A stretch of 64,000 nt of DNA from CBDFNC01 sp965249895 (GCA_965249895.1 CBDFNC010000001.1:930001-994000), one strand, 5' to 3'; counted from the first letter of the stretch, positions 1 to 9,257 are shown. The notes: generated by a model from the letters alone, not told the origin. Numbers and translations are program-made.

Positions 1-324
1 ATCCACTCTGACCACTGAAAATAGAAAGTTTTTTACCTTCATATACTTGGGATGGATATATTGGATATGGGTAAGACTAAAAGCCGGTTGAGACTTACAG
101 GAATACGGCCAGGGGGCACCAAGCGGTAAATTTCTTAGATTGTGGTTTTGAGCTAGGTAGTAAAAATAGCAATAAAACTTATGGAAATTTAAAAACTGGT
201 TAATTGAGCCCAGTTCACTGGCTGAGCTAGCCCCCATCTTTAAAATAGTGAATTTCGATATTTAAACCAGAAATGTGGTTTTTTTTAGACATACTTTATA
301 GACAAAGAGCACAAGGATAATTTA
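1..324. other. Intergenic region with no recognisable gene
   Basis: I see no reading frame with a recognisable protein on either strand. The stretch is AT-rich towards its end, consistent with a promoter region for the thioesterase gene that follows, but no promoter is clear enough to mark. Confidence 0.5.
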
Positions 325-762
325 GTGGAAAAGATATTGGAACAAGTGTTCAGAGAAGAAATCCCCTTGACTCAAGCTATCGATGCCAGGGTTAGGGAAT
401 ATACGGGACAAAGCCTGACCCTCACGGCGCCGCTGGAGAACAATATAAATCATAAAAACACAGCGTTTGGCGGCAGCTTGTATTCGGTCTGCGTCTTGTC
501 CGGCTGGGGACTGATTTTTTTGTTGTTAAAGGAGCAGGGTTTAACTGGTCATATAGTGATCCAGGAAAGCAATACCAAGTTTCTAAACCCGGTGGGTGAT
601 GATCTGGTAGCTACCTGTACATTTAACTCTGAAAAACAGGTAGAGAGATTTATCACCACCTTTAAGCGTAGGGGGGTAGCCAGGATAAAACTGACCTCAC
701 AAATTCAGGTAAAAGGGGATCCTGCGGTGATTTTTAGCGGGTCTTATGTGGTGCATAGCTAG
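325..762 (+). CDS. YiiD-C-type thioesterase (hotdog fold)
   Basis: The 145-residue protein resembles the stand-alone thioesterase domain found at the C terminus of YiiD (PF09500 type). That domain is a hotdog fold thought to hydrolyse acyl-CoA or acyl-ACP thioesters. The recognisable core is N-H-K-N-T-A-F-G-G-S-L near residues 42-52, on the helix that starts the fold, followed by the IQESNTKFLNP strand. The start is GTG, with AAGGA upstream at good spacing. It is transcribed in the same direction as the MFS and esterase genes that follow, but about 230 bases separate them. Substrate unknown. Confidence 0.75.
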   Translation: MEKILEQVFREEIPLTQAIDARVREYTGQSLTLTAPLENNINHKNTAFGGSLYSVCVLSGWGLIFLLLKEQGLTGHIVIQESNTKFLNPVGDDLVATCTFNSEKQVERFITTFKRRGVARIKLTSQIQVKGDPAVIFSGSYVVHS

Positions 763-991
763 CTTAGAGTAAATTTATAGATAAAAAAATCATTAGGCTT
801 TAACTACTTATCTTTATTAAAGTTTGTCGAAAGGTTTGGATGGGCCTTTAATCCCTGTTTCGCAATAATTTCTTGCAAAATTGGGAAAATCATCCTCTCT
901 CAATTTGGGTATTCTAGTTTGGAAAATAATTCTTACTTACACTAAAGCCAGACGTTTATCCGTTTGGAGTACTTGCTGGAGAGAGCAATTA

Positions 992-2198
992 ATGAATAAG
1001 AAGCACTTAATTGAGATTGTGATGTTTCTCACTTATGCCCTGTTTGCCATGTCATGGGTGGCGGGCTCTATGATGACCCCATGATATCATGGTCTATTAC
1101 GGTATCGAGAGCATGGCGGATGCCACCTGGATGACTAACGGCATCACGCTATCAAAAATTATCGGTAATCTGGTGGCGGCCTGGTTTTTAGTGAGAATGA
1201 AGCCAAAAAAAGCCTTTGCTTTTGCGTCCGTGTTTATTGTCTTAGGCTCTTTGGGGGCCTTTACATCGGACTACAGCCTGTATGTGGCTTCACGGTTTGT
1301 GATGGGTTTTGGTGGTGCTTTGGTTATCGTGTATTTCGCGCCAATCGTGGTGAAGTACTTTTCTCCTGAAGAGCGCCCTATGGTGAATGGTATTAATGCG
1401 GCGGCGTTTAATACGGGTAACTTGTTGGCGCTGCTATTTACCGCTGGCCTGTTGGCCCAATTTGGCGACTGGCAGTCGGTTATTTTGATTATTTCTGCAG
1501 TTAGTGGTCTGCTCCTAATAGCCTGGTGGTTCGTTAGTGATGATTTTGAGCTGGGTGGCCAATCTTCTGACGGCAAGGTAATCGAGTACACCTTAAAAGA
1601 CGGGATAAAGGAGCCAGTCAACTGGTGGTTACCTATTGCCTATTCAGGCTTACTATTTTGCTATATAGCTGTATTTTCCCTGTTTCCTCTCATGCCCGAT
1701 TTTGCGGCTGAGGCTTCTCAGCTGTCATCCATTATGATTGCGGCGGGTATGGTAGGTACAGTGGCAGGTATTATGGTTGCCAAGAAATATCCCCTTAGAG
1801 TACCTGTTATTCGTTATGCTGGTTTAATGATGACTCTGTGCGCCGCTGCGATGATCACCACAAGCAGTGCTCCTGTTGCTTATATCAGCGCTTTTCTGGC
1901 CGGTTTCTTTATGTTTCTACCCATGACCGCTTTGGTGACCTTGCCTCAGGAGTTACCGGGAATGACGCCAGGCCGTATTACTGTGGTATTTGGTATGTTC
2001 TGGTCCATTTCGTACGCCGTTGAAACTGTGCTTATGTATATTGCCGGTGTGATGGCCGATGTTACCGGAGATATTTCCATTGCTGCGGTGTTCGCCGTTG
2101 CCTGTAGCGGAACCTTTTTTGTGGCGTCTTTCTTCCTGCCGGAAACCGGTAAGAAACAACAGCAAGATCCCAGTCACCAAGTCGCACAAGCCGAATAA
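992..2198 (+). pseudogene. MFS transporter, disrupted by a one-base frameshift near its start
   Basis: The first about 30 residues (start MNKKHLIEIV, first membrane helix) read from 992 and hit TGA at 1082. The remaining about 370 residues continue in another frame from about 1083, with the MFS A-loop and eleven or so membrane segments intact to 2198. Removing the T at 1082 restores a continuous reading through M-M-T-P-D-I-M-V-Y-Y-G, so a single inserted base is the simplest explanation. The downstream part could be translated from the ATG at 1089 but would lack helix 1. The ligand cannot be told. It sits directly before an esterase gene, suggesting joint uptake and hydrolysis of an ester. 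A sequence error is an alternative to true loss. Confidence 0.75.
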
Positions 2199-2216
2199 GC
2201 TATTAGGAGAGAAGAT

Positions 2217-3155
2217 ATGACCCAAGTATCACCGAAATTGACCCCGTGGTTAGACAACCTTAATCGGTTGGTTGCAAGGCTTGTCGCAAACGGGTTTAAG
2301 CCTACAGCCACCAATGCCAGGGAGGGATTGGCTAACTTAACCAGGGGATTGGTTAGTCAGGTACCTGAAGTGCCTTACATCCAGGACGATTTAATTGGCG
2401 CAACACCCTATAAGGTGCCAGTGCGTATCTACCACCCTAAACCTGAGCAAGATTTACCCGTGCTGGTTTATTATCATGGCGGTGGTCATATGGCGGGCAG
2501 CGTTACAGTTTACGATCCTATATGCCGTAAATTGGCCTTGGCGACACAACATATTGTCGTGTCGGTCGACTACAGGTTGGCGCCGGAAAACCCTTATCCT
2601 GCCGGAGTCATAGATGCCTATAATGTAGTCAAAGGGGTATGGACTATGCTGGATAGCCGAAATATCCAGTATAAAAAGCAGTTATCTATAGCCGGGGATA
2701 GTGGTGGTGGTGCGCTTTGTGCGAGTGTGGCTCATTTGGCGCAATTTGATGCAGGTATTGAGATCAAAAGTCAGGCCATGATTTATCCTAGTTTGGATTA
2801 CACTATGGGTTCGGCCTCAGTCAACGAAAATGCACAAGGTTATTTGCTGGAAAAAGGAAAAATCACCTGGTATTTAGATAACTACTTTCAAGGCGGAGAA
2901 AATCGAAAGGCAGCATCACCTCTGTACCAGGATTTTACCTCTGAATTACCGGAAACCTTGGTAGTAACTGCTGGTTTTTGCCCACTCAGAGATGAAGGCA
3001 TTGCCTATGTAGATAAACTGCAGCAGGTCGGAGTGAGGGCTGAAAGGCTCCATTTTGGCGATATGATCCACGCCTTTATGAATATGGAAGATTTGGTTAA
3101 AGAGGAATGTGAGGCAGTATATACTCGCTTTGCTGAGTTTCTAAACAGGCCTTAA
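2217..3155 (+). CDS. Alpha/beta hydrolase, hormone-sensitive-lipase family (esterase)
   Basis: The 312-residue protein has the HSL/GDXG signature: oxyanion-hole HGGG at residues 87-90 and the nucleophile elbow GDSGGG at 160-165 (Ser162). Asp259 (in PLRDEG) and His285 (in DMIHAF) are likely to complete the catalytic triad. Members hydrolyse short acyl esters. No signal peptide is seen, so it should be cytoplasmic. It starts 18 bases after the MFS gene with AGGAGAG upstream of ATG, so the two are probably one transcript. The substrate is unknown. Confidence 0.85.
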   Translation: MTQVSPKLTPWLDNLNRLVARLVANGFKPTATNAREGLANLTRGLVSQVPEVPYIQDDLIGATPYKVPVRIYHPKPEQDLPVLVYYHGGGHMAGSVTVYDPICRKLALATQHIVVSVDYRLAPENPYPAGVIDAYNVVKGVWTMLDSRNIQYKKQLSIAGDSGGGALCASVAHLAQFDAGIEIKSQAMIYPSLDYTMGSASVNENAQGYLLEKGKITWYLDNYFQGGENRKAASPLYQDFTSELPETLVVTAGFCPLRDEGIAYVDKLQQVGVRAERLHFGDMIHAFMNMEDLVKEECEAVYTRFAEFLNRP

Positions 3156-3162
3156 CTCGTTC

Positions 3163-3198
3163 GGAAATAACCACAGAGAAGTGTGAGTGGTTATTTCC
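3163..3198 (+). terminator. Perfect 12-bp hairpin after the esterase gene
   Basis: GGAAATAACCAC (3163-3174) is exactly complementary to GTGGTTATTTCC (3187-3198), with a 12-base loop. It lies 8 bases past the esterase stop. No strong T-run follows, so it may be a terminator or an mRNA 3'-end stabiliser. Confidence 0.5.
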
Positions 3199-3373
3199 AG
3201 TAGTTTTCTCCTTCCAGAGGCTTTTTTGGGTTTAGATAAAAAATCTATGTTATATCGCTAAAAAATAATGTCTTGATGCCGATAGCAAGTTTAGCTTTTT
3301 TTGCTTTTTCTTCTTGGGTCAATAAATTATAACTGCTCAATGAGAGAAGACGTTAACCGAGAGAACCATAGGA

Positions 3374-4063
3374 ATGACCCTAACAGGGATTGATGCCAGC
3401 AACCAAATCACTTTGTTAAAGCCAGGAATGATGCTACACGTGGAAGCAGTCACTCCTGCTGGAATAAGAACAAAATTTAAGGTTCCCTTAATTGGTTATC
3501 AGGAAGGCGAATTCATTTTGCTGCAGTATCCGGATCCCAATCGCTGGGGTGATTGCTTCGAAATTCTGCAGGAAAGATATGAAGTGATTATCCGCTTCTT
3601 GCTGGAAGACGAAGATGGCACTGTGATTGGCTTTAAGAGTCAGGTTTTGGGAGCGGCAAACAAACCCGTTAAGATGTTAATCATTTCCTACCCAAGGCAA
3701 GTACAAAAGCATGGACTCAGGGCTGAACCCAGACATAAAATCCTATTACCCGCCAGCGTAAAAATGGGCGGAAAAATGCTGCGCGCCCAGGTAATGGATC
3801 TCTCTCATAATGGCTGTCGGGTGAAGTTAGCCTATTCACCGGAGGATGACTTAAAGGGAGAGGAGATGACCATCTTGGTAGAAGATGCTCAGAAAGATGA
3901 ACTCTTCCACCTGTTAGGGGTTGTCTGTAATCAAAGGGAGGAATTAGGCAATTGGTCAGTGGGGATCAGGTTAAAAGATGAAGGCCTGGATAGTGCCAAG
4001 AAGCTTTTAAACAATATGCTGGTTAGCTTGGAAAATCTTCACCATGAGCAGGAAAAAAGTTAA
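3374..4063 (+). CDS. PilZ-domain c-di-GMP receptor, YcgR-like
   Basis: The 229-residue protein has two parts. Residues about 15-105 form a YcgR-type N-terminal beta domain (PilZN). From about 112 a PilZ domain carries the two c-di-GMP-binding motifs: RxxxR as R116-A-E-P-R120, and D-L-S-H-N-G (142-147). Both motifs are intact, so it should bind c-di-GMP. In family members this slows flagellar rotation or controls secretion. The 60-residue YjfB-like gene nearby (4543) would fit a motility link, but that is inference. Start ATG at 3374, preceded by a weak AGG. Confidence 0.8.
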   Translation: MTLTGIDASNQITLLKPGMMLHVEAVTPAGIRTKFKVPLIGYQEGEFILLQYPDPNRWGDCFEILQERYEVIIRFLLEDEDGTVIGFKSQVLGAANKPVKMLIISYPRQVQKHGLRAEPRHKILLPASVKMGGKMLRAQVMDLSHNGCRVKLAYSPEDDLKGEEMTILVEDAQKDELFHLLGVVCNQREELGNWSVGIRLKDEGLDSAKKLLNNMLVSLENLHHEQEKS

Positions 4064-4121
4064 CCCAACGCTCTCTGTCAATTTAACTAATGATCACAGA
4101 GAGCATAGTAAAAGTGGCGAA

Positions 4122-4469
4122 TTAAAGTTCCTTTAGACCAGCCTTAAACGCACTCAGTGTTTTAAACACCAACTCAATTTTAATTACCAAATATGGCGCC
4201 AGTTTTTTATATTGTTCGCCTTCCGCCTCCTGTATCGCCAGTAAATCTGCAGCTAATTCCTCCACATAGGGCAAGAAGGTATCTGCTTTAGTACGGAAGT
4301 GCTGGTCAGCAAAGACGGTCCCGAACTTGGCTTTATCAATTTCTCGTAGTTGGGTTAGTTGTTTGTCCGCATCTACCGACTGGCGGTAGATAAGTTGTAA
4401 ATTCTCTTGCAGAGATTTAACCAGATTGGATTTGTCCATCTTTAGGGCTTCAGGTATTTTTGGTGGCAT
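4122..4469 (-). CDS. Possible PriC-like primosomal protein (short)
   Basis: This is a 115-residue, mostly helical, charged protein. The central stretch F-A-D-Q-H-F-R-T-K-A-D-T-F and the following helix resemble the PriC (primosomal replication protein N'') pattern of an Asp-x-x-x-Phe-x-T core between two helices. PriC restarts stalled forks by loading DnaB. The protein is much shorter than E. coli PriC (about 175 residues), so the call is tentative. Two starts are possible: ATG at 4469, with AGGG about 11 bases upstream, or an internal ATG at 4439. Confidence 0.4.
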   Translation of the reverse strand: MPPKIPEALKMDKSNLVKSLQENLQLIYRQSVDADKQLTQLREIDKAKFGTVFADQHFRTKADTFLPYVEELAADLLAIQEAEGEQYKKLAPYLVIKIELVFKTLSAFKAGLKEL

Positions 4470-4542
4470 CCATTATAACCCTAAAGTTTTTTCCTGGCTG
4501 GCCGATTTATAAGCACTTACCTGAAATAATGCAGGGGGTGTT

Positions 4543-4725
4543 ATGGAAGTATCTGCGGCCGGTGGTGGGATGGAATTAATTGCCGCTAAACTTGCTAAAA
4601 ATGTACAGGAGAAGGAAGGGGAGATGGCGTTAAAGCTTATCCAGTCCACTCCAGGTGCAGTTGGATCGAGTGTCAGCGTCGACCCGACCAGCTCAATAGG
4701 CCAGAATATAGATATTAAAGTGTAA
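4543..4725 (+). CDS. Small YjfB-like putative motility protein
   Basis: A 60-residue protein with an amphipathic helix (MELIAAKLAKNVQEKEGEMALKLIQ) and a Ser/Gly/Asp-rich tail ending in G-Q-N-I-D-I-K-V. This layout matches the small YjfB 'putative motility protein' family (PF14070 type), whose function is not settled. AGGGGGTGTT precedes the ATG. A strong terminator follows immediately, marking it as a real, separately ended transcript. Confidence 0.5.
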   Translation: MEVSAAGGGMELIAAKLAKNVQEKEGEMALKLIQSTPGAVGSSVSVDPTSSIGQNIDIKV

Positions 4726-4729
4726 CCAG

Positions 4730-4753
4730 AACGGGTCTTTGGGCCCGTTTTTT
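4730..4753 (+). terminator. Rho-independent terminator
   Basis: Stem AACGGG/CCCGTT with an 8-base loop, then TTTTTT. It lies just after the small YjfB-like gene and abuts the stop codon of convergent epmB (4752). Confidence 0.8.
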
Positions 4754-5774
4754 ATTCGCCCGTAAAGTTGATGGGTGTTTTACTGCTTTCCCCGCCGACT
4801 TCTCTCACCAGTTTAGGAACCAGGAAACCCGGCAACTCAGCCAATAGTCCCTGCATAAGTAGTCCGGCCTGCTTATCGCTAACTTCAAAGTGTGCTGCGC
4901 CCTGTACTTTATCTAATTGATGAAGGTAATAAGGCAAGATATTTGCGCCGAACAAGGCTTCACTCAGTTCCGTTAACGCCGTCAGGGAATCATTCACGCC
5001 TTTTAGCAATACACTTTGATTAAGTAAGGTAGTGCCCGATAAATGAAATGGCTCAAGCTTCTGCAGCAAATTATTATCCACTTCATTGGCGTGATTAATA
5101 TGCAGCACCATGATGGTTTTTAGTCTGTTGTTACTGAGTAACCCCAGTAATTCTGCAGTTAATCGGTTTGGCAATACCACGGGTAACCGGGTGTGGAGTC
5201 TTAGTCGCTTTAAATGCTGGATTTCAGCCAGTTGCTCGGTAAGCCATAATAACTGGCTATCTTTGGCCATCAGAGGGTCACCACCGCTGAAGATAACTTC
5301 ATTAATTTCACTATGTGCAGCAATGTAATCGATAGCTTGTTGCCAGCCTTGCTTATTAGGGCTGTTGTCCTGATAAGGAAAGTGGCGACGAAAGCAATAA
5401 CGGCAGTTGACGGCACAACCAGCTTTTAGGATAAACAGTACCCGGCTTTTATATTTATGCAGTAACCCGGGAGCGGCCGTATCGTGTTCTAACAGCGGAT
5501 CTTTACTAAAACCAGCTTGCTTTATCAGCTCGCTAGCTTGAGGCATTACTTGCAATAGCAAAGGATCTCTTGGGTTGCCTTTTTCCATCTTGGCCACAAA
5601 GGGGAGAGGAACTAACATGGGAAAATCTTTGCGGGCAGCAAATCCTGCTTCTAGCTGCGCTTCATCCAGTTCCAGCATTTTGACCAGTTGTTGTGGATCT
5701 TTTACGGCGTTTGCCAGTTCTTTTTGCCAATGCCCCTGCACAGGAGCGTCATTTCGGGTTATCATTTGCAGCAT
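4752..5774 (-). CDS. epmB: EF-P--(R)-beta-lysine isomerase, lysine 2,3-aminomutase homologue
   Basis: This 340-residue radical-SAM enzyme converts (S)-alpha-lysine to (R)-beta-lysine, the donor for EF-P modification. The CxxxCxxC cluster motif is C120-A-V-N-C124-R-Y-C127, followed by FRRHFPY. A G-G-D-P-L motif (SAM binding) lies near residue 164, and an L-H-T-R-L-P motif follows. The length matches bacterial EpmB and is shorter than clostridial lysine aminomutases. It is divergent from efp (about 150 bases between starts), and epmA lies 2.5 kb away, so the whole pathway is together. Confidence 0.95.
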   Translation of the reverse strand: MLQMITRNDAPVQGHWQKELANAVKDPQQLVKMLELDEAQLEAGFAARKDFPMLVPLPFVAKMEKGNPRDPLLLQVMPQASELIKQAGFSKDPLLEHDTAAPGLLHKYKSRVLFILKAGCAVNCRYCFRRHFPYQDNSPNKQGWQQAIDYIAAHSEINEVIFSGGDPLMAKDSQLLWLTEQLAEIQHLKRLRLHTRLPVVLPNRLTAELLGLLSNNRLKTIMVLHINHANEVDNNLLQKLEPFHLSGTTLLNQSVLLKGVNDSLTALTELSEALFGANILPYYLHQLDKVQGAAHFEVSDKQAGLLMQGLLAELPGFLVPKLVREVGGESSKTPINFTGE

Positions 5775-5926
5775 TTAGTTAAACTCGATAGTGCTAAGCG
5801 GGGAAGATTGCAGCGCTGCTTATCATACGTGAATTGATGATGCTTAGCCATTTCTCCCCATGGTGCTTGCTGTATCTGCTGTCGAGGATAGTTCTACAAA
5901 ACAATTGATTACGGAGACGACTACCG

Positions 5927-6493
5927 ATGGCAACCTTTAGTACTAATGAATTTCGCGGTGGCATGAAGATCATGCTGGATAATGAGCCGTGTGCCATTAT
6001 TGAAAATGAATTTGTAAAACCAGGTAAGGGCCAGGCCTTTAGCCGGGTTAAAATTCGTCGTCTGCTGTCTGGTAAAGTGTTGGAAAAAACCTTTAAGTCT
6101 GGTGAAACGGTTGAAGCTGCTGACGTAATGGATAGTGAACTGGCGTACCTGTATAACGACGGTGAGTTCTGGCACTTTATGAATAACGACACATTCGAGC
6201 AAATCGCGGCAGATGAAAAAGCGGTGGGAGAAACTGTGAAGTGGTTGGTGGAACAGGACATTTGTACTATCACTGCCTGGAATGGTAACCCAATTGCCGT
6301 AACGCCACCTAACTTCGTCGAAATAGAAGTGACCGAGACAGATCCTGGCCTTAAGGGGGATACCGCAGGCACAGGTGGTAAACCCGCGACCTTAACCACG
6401 GGCGCTGTGGTACGTGTTCCTCTGTTTATTCAGATAGGTGAAGTCGTTAAGGTTGATACGCGGTCTGGTGAATATGTTGGACGCGTGAAGTAG
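5927..6493 (+). CDS. efp: Translation elongation factor P
   Basis: The 188-residue EF-P binds ribosomes stalled at polyproline stretches and helps peptide bond formation. It has three beta-barrel domains. The modified lysine is Lys34 in the tip loop K31-P-G-K34-G-Q-A, and the C-terminal signature near residues 150-170 is intact. Lys34 is the residue beta-lysylated by EpmA using EpmB product. A GGAGACG ribosome site lies upstream of ATG. The transcript ends at the hairpin at 6504. Confidence 0.97.
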   Translation: MATFSTNEFRGGMKIMLDNEPCAIIENEFVKPGKGQAFSRVKIRRLLSGKVLEKTFKSGETVEAADVMDSELAYLYNDGEFWHFMNNDTFEQIAADEKAVGETVKWLVEQDICTITAWNGNPIAVTPPNFVEIEVTETDPGLKGDTAGTGGKPATLTTGAVVRVPLFIQIGEVVKVDTRSGEYVGRVK

Positions 6494-6503
6494 TCAAATA
6501 TAG

Positions 6504-6527
6504 AAGCGGAGCTCCAGCTCCGCTTTT
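6504..6527 (+). terminator. Rho-independent terminator between efp and the GAF gene
   Basis: AAGCGGAGC (6504-6512) pairs perfectly with GCTCCGCTT (6517-6525) over a 4-base loop, then TT. On the opposite strand AA follows, so it may also serve the convergent GAF gene. Confidence 0.8.
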
Positions 6528-7829
6528 CTATTCCATCGCTTTTTTTAATTTCGCTCCGGTAAACTCCAACTCAACTATTTTTTGCTCAGCCAGTTTCTCC
6601 AGCGAACCCCGGAACTTTCCACTCTCAGCGGCTACCGGGTTATGGAATACGGCATTGTGTAATTGCTTAGTGGCAAATTCGAGTATCGCCAAATCATCCT
6701 GAACGAAGCTGTCTTTATTACTATTGGCTTGTACCAGCAAGGTGCCCAGGATACAGCCCTGGTCGACAATGGCTGCGCCCATCCAGGCAGCATCCGGTGA
6801 GTTATCCAGGTAGGGTGCTAATTTAGCCGGGATGGCGTCGGATACATTAAGTAAAATAGACTCGCCCGTTTGCGCCATGTAGTCACAAAGGCTTATGTTA
6901 CAGGGGCTATGGATTGAGACGGAACCCTGCTTTTTCGGGTTTCGATTAAACTTAAAGCACAGTGGCGGTTGGTTAGTCCCATTCAGTACTAAGCAAAAAC
7001 TCCGCAAATGTAGCAGTTTATTTAGGGTTTCTTCTATATGTTCAACAACCTGGGAAATACACTCACTCCCTTGAACGAGTTGACTGATTGCCTGAAAAGC
7101 CTGCTGTTGATCTTTTATATGATCTAACTGCTTCAGTTGCTTTTTCATTACCCCACTTAGGTTGGTTATTTCATCCACCTGCCAATCCACTAACTCCTCT
7201 AATTCGTCCCTATACTGCACCAGAGCTATGTGCTGCTGTTTTCTTGCTATGGTAGCGGCTATTTGTCTGGATATATATTCGAAAAGCTCCAGGTCGGCTT
7301 CGGTATACAATACGTTTGTGTTGTAGCTTTGAACCACTATGACACCCATGGTCTCCCCATTGTACCCTAGGGGTAGTCCCATCCAGCTTTCACTTTGTGC
7401 TCCTCTTAACTCTACGGCTCCTGCTTTTTCCAGCCTGTCTAACCGGGCGCGGTCGGCCAGTAAAGAGCGACCGCTACGGAATATATAACCGGTCAGGGAA
7501 GAGCTAATAAACTGATCCTTTGGCACCATTCCAGGCAGTTCAAGCTGGCTGTCTTTTTCATCCTGAAAGTAGGGAATATGAACGTTTTCTTTGCCTTCGT
7601 CATAAAGGGCTATCAGGAGGTTTTTAGCGTAGAAAAACTCGGAAATAACGCTATGAATACCGCCAAATAGCTCGGATAGGTTGTCACAGCTCTCAGCCAG
7701 AGCAGAAATACGGTAAACCGCATCCAGTCGCCGGTTAGCATCATTGAGCTGGCGTTTAAGCTGGCTCAGTTCTTTGTCATGGGGACCTGGAGTCTCCCGT
7801 CCCTCGTCCAAACACGAAAAATTTTTCAT
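6528..7829 (-). CDS. Cytoplasmic protein with two GAF domains and a coiled coil
   Basis: 433 residues. A short N-terminal coiled coil (residues about 18-40) leads into a first GAF domain (about 45-200). A second coiled coil (about 205-250) connects to a second GAF domain (about 255-395), and the tail is Lys/Glu-rich (EKLAEQKIVELEF...). No kinase, cyclase or HTH output domain is seen, so it must act through a partner or through ligand binding only. GAF domains bind cyclic nucleotides or other small molecules; the ligand is not evident. It is convergent with efp and sits between efp and epmA. Confidence 0.7.
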   Translation of the reverse strand: MKNFSCLDEGRETPGPHDKELSQLKRQLNDANRRLDAVYRISALAESCDNLSELFGGIHSVISEFFYAKNLLIALYDEGKENVHIPYFQDEKDSQLELPGMVPKDQFISSSLTGYIFRSGRSLLADRARLDRLEKAGAVELRGAQSESWMGLPLGYNGETMGVIVVQSYNTNVLYTEADLELFEYISRQIAATIARKQQHIALVQYRDELEELVDWQVDEITNLSGVMKKQLKQLDHIKDQQQAFQAISQLVQGSECISQVVEHIEETLNKLLHLRSFCLVLNGTNQPPLCFKFNRNPKKQGSVSIHSPCNISLCDYMAQTGESILLNVSDAIPAKLAPYLDNSPDAAWMGAAIVDQGCILGTLLVQANSNKDSFVQDDLAILEFATKQLHNAVFHNPVAAESGKFRGSLEKLAEQKIVELEFTGAKLKKAME

Positions 7830-7958
7830 AATGAAAGGTGTCTATTTGTAGGCCCAGATAAAGCATATAACCTGATACAAGGAATGGTTAAATTTAGCGG
7901 TCAAAAGTGAGTCAAAATTTGAACTAGCTCTAATATTAGGTCAAAAGTCTGTGATATG

Positions 7959-8111
7959 TTAAATTAATATGATTATCATTTGGCATTTCCATGCCAAAAG
8001 TGCCAGGATCTTTTGCCGAGTAAAGCCGCCATTTAGAAAGGCCGTCATTTCATCAACCGTAACAAATCCTCTGTCTCTCACCAGGCATCGGGTAAAGTGA
8101 TTTAATGTTCT
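7959..8111 (-). pseudogene. Remnant of a carboxymuconolactone decarboxylase/AhpD-like gene
   Basis: Within the 450-base gap before epmA, the minus strand reads an open fragment of 50 residues running F-T-R-C-L-V-R-D-R-G, then E-M-T-A-F-L-N-G-G-F-T-R-Q-K-I-L. This is the C-terminal pattern of CMD/AhpD-like peroxidase-related proteins, in which an RG(F/W)V turn precedes an AFL(D/A)AG(F/Y)T helix. A TAA lies immediately upstream in frame, no start codon or N-terminal Cys-x-x-Cys part exists, and the end runs into unrelated sequence. It is a dead fragment. Nothing else recognisable fills the gap. Confidence 0.55.
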
Positions 8112-8279
8112 TTATATTCAAGTCTGAATAACTTTGATTAATTGACGGTTATGCCATTAGCCGGGAAAGCTAATAGATATAGGCGCAGATACGAACTTAC
8201 TTACGGCTCTGGTAATAATGGCAACTGAATTTATCCACTAAAGAAGGTAGACTGTCGCGCAGATCAGAGGGACAGTATA

Positions 8280-9245
8280 ATGACATGGCAACCCAGCGCT
8301 GAATTAGGCAATTTAAAAAAACGAGCTGAAGTGCTCCAAACCATCAGGCACTTTTTTCAGCAAAGAGAGATCCTGGAGGTTGATACGCCCGCAATGAGCC
8401 AGGCGGCCGTAACTGATGTTCACCTGTTTAGTTTTGAGACTCAATTTGTTGGTCCGGGAGCGCCAGACGGGCAGCAGCTATATCTGCAAACATCCCCCGA
8501 ATTTCATATGAAGCGCTTGTTATGTGCCGGCTCCGGACCGATTTATCAAATCTGTAAATCCTTTCGAAATGAAGAGGCAGGGTCTTTCCATAACCCGGAA
8601 TTTACCATGCTGGAATGGTATCGCCCTGGGTTTGATCACTTTGCTTTAATGGATGAAATATCGGAGTTACTGCAGCTGGTACTGGGCTGTGATAAGGAGA
8701 AACGCTTAACCTACGAACAAGCCTTTAATCGACACCTAAAGCTGGATCCGCTGGAAGATTCCATGGAGGAGTTGCGGGAAGCTGCTAAGCCTTTGGGTAT
8801 TTATGACATTGCGGCTCGGGAGCAGGACAGGGATACCTTGTTACAGTTGCTTTTTAGCACAGGTATAGAGCCTAAGATTGGTTCCGAGGCTCCTTGCTTT
8901 ATTTACCATTTCCCCGCTTCACAAGCCGCATTAGCCCGTATCAGTCAGGCTGATAATCGGGTCGCCGAGCGATTTGAAGTTTATTTTAAAGGTATCGAGC
9001 TGGCTAACGGATTCCATGAGCTAACGGATGCCAAGGAGCAACTGACCCGCTTTAAACTGGACAATAGAAAACGCCAGTTTATGGACAGATCCGCTTCTCC
9101 TATCGATTACCGGCTGATTGAGGCGCTGGAGCAAGGGTTACCGGATTGTGCCGGCGTCGCCTTGGGGATCGACAGGCTGGTTATGTTGGCGTTGCAACTG
9201 AATACCATCGGCCAAGTGTTGGCTTTTCCCGTGGACAGGGCGTAA
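8280..9245 (+). CDS. epmA: Elongation factor P--(R)-beta-lysine ligase
   Basis: The 321-residue paralogue of the lysyl-tRNA synthetase catalytic core (GenX/PoxA) lacks the anticodon-binding domain. It activates (R)-beta-lysine with ATP and attaches it to Lys34 of EF-P. Class II motifs are visible: motif 2 around F-R-N-E-E with the N-P-E-F-T-M-L-E-W-Y segment near residues 100-116, and motif 3 as G-V-A-L-G-I-D-R-L near 293-301. AGAGGGACAG precedes the ATG. The next small gene starts 12 bases downstream and is likely co-transcribed. Confidence 0.95.
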   Translation: MTWQPSAELGNLKKRAEVLQTIRHFFQQREILEVDTPAMSQAAVTDVHLFSFETQFVGPGAPDGQQLYLQTSPEFHMKRLLCAGSGPIYQICKSFRNEEAGSFHNPEFTMLEWYRPGFDHFALMDEISELLQLVLGCDKEKRLTYEQAFNRHLKLDPLEDSMEELREAAKPLGIYDIAAREQDRDTLLQLLFSTGIEPKIGSEAPCFIYHFPASQAALARISQADNRVAERFEVYFKGIELANGFHELTDAKEQLTRFKLDNRKRQFMDRSASPIDYRLIEALEQGLPDCAGVALGIDRLVMLALQLNTIGQVLAFPVDRA

Positions 9246-9257
9246 TAAGGAGTAAAA

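Noticed and set aside
7979..7998. Perfect 8-base hairpin TTTGGCAT/ATGCCAAA beside a Fur-box-like ATGATTATCATT
   Set aside because: It lies within the decayed CMD fragment, has no T-run and no gene starts close by on either strand; the Fur-like match is only partial.
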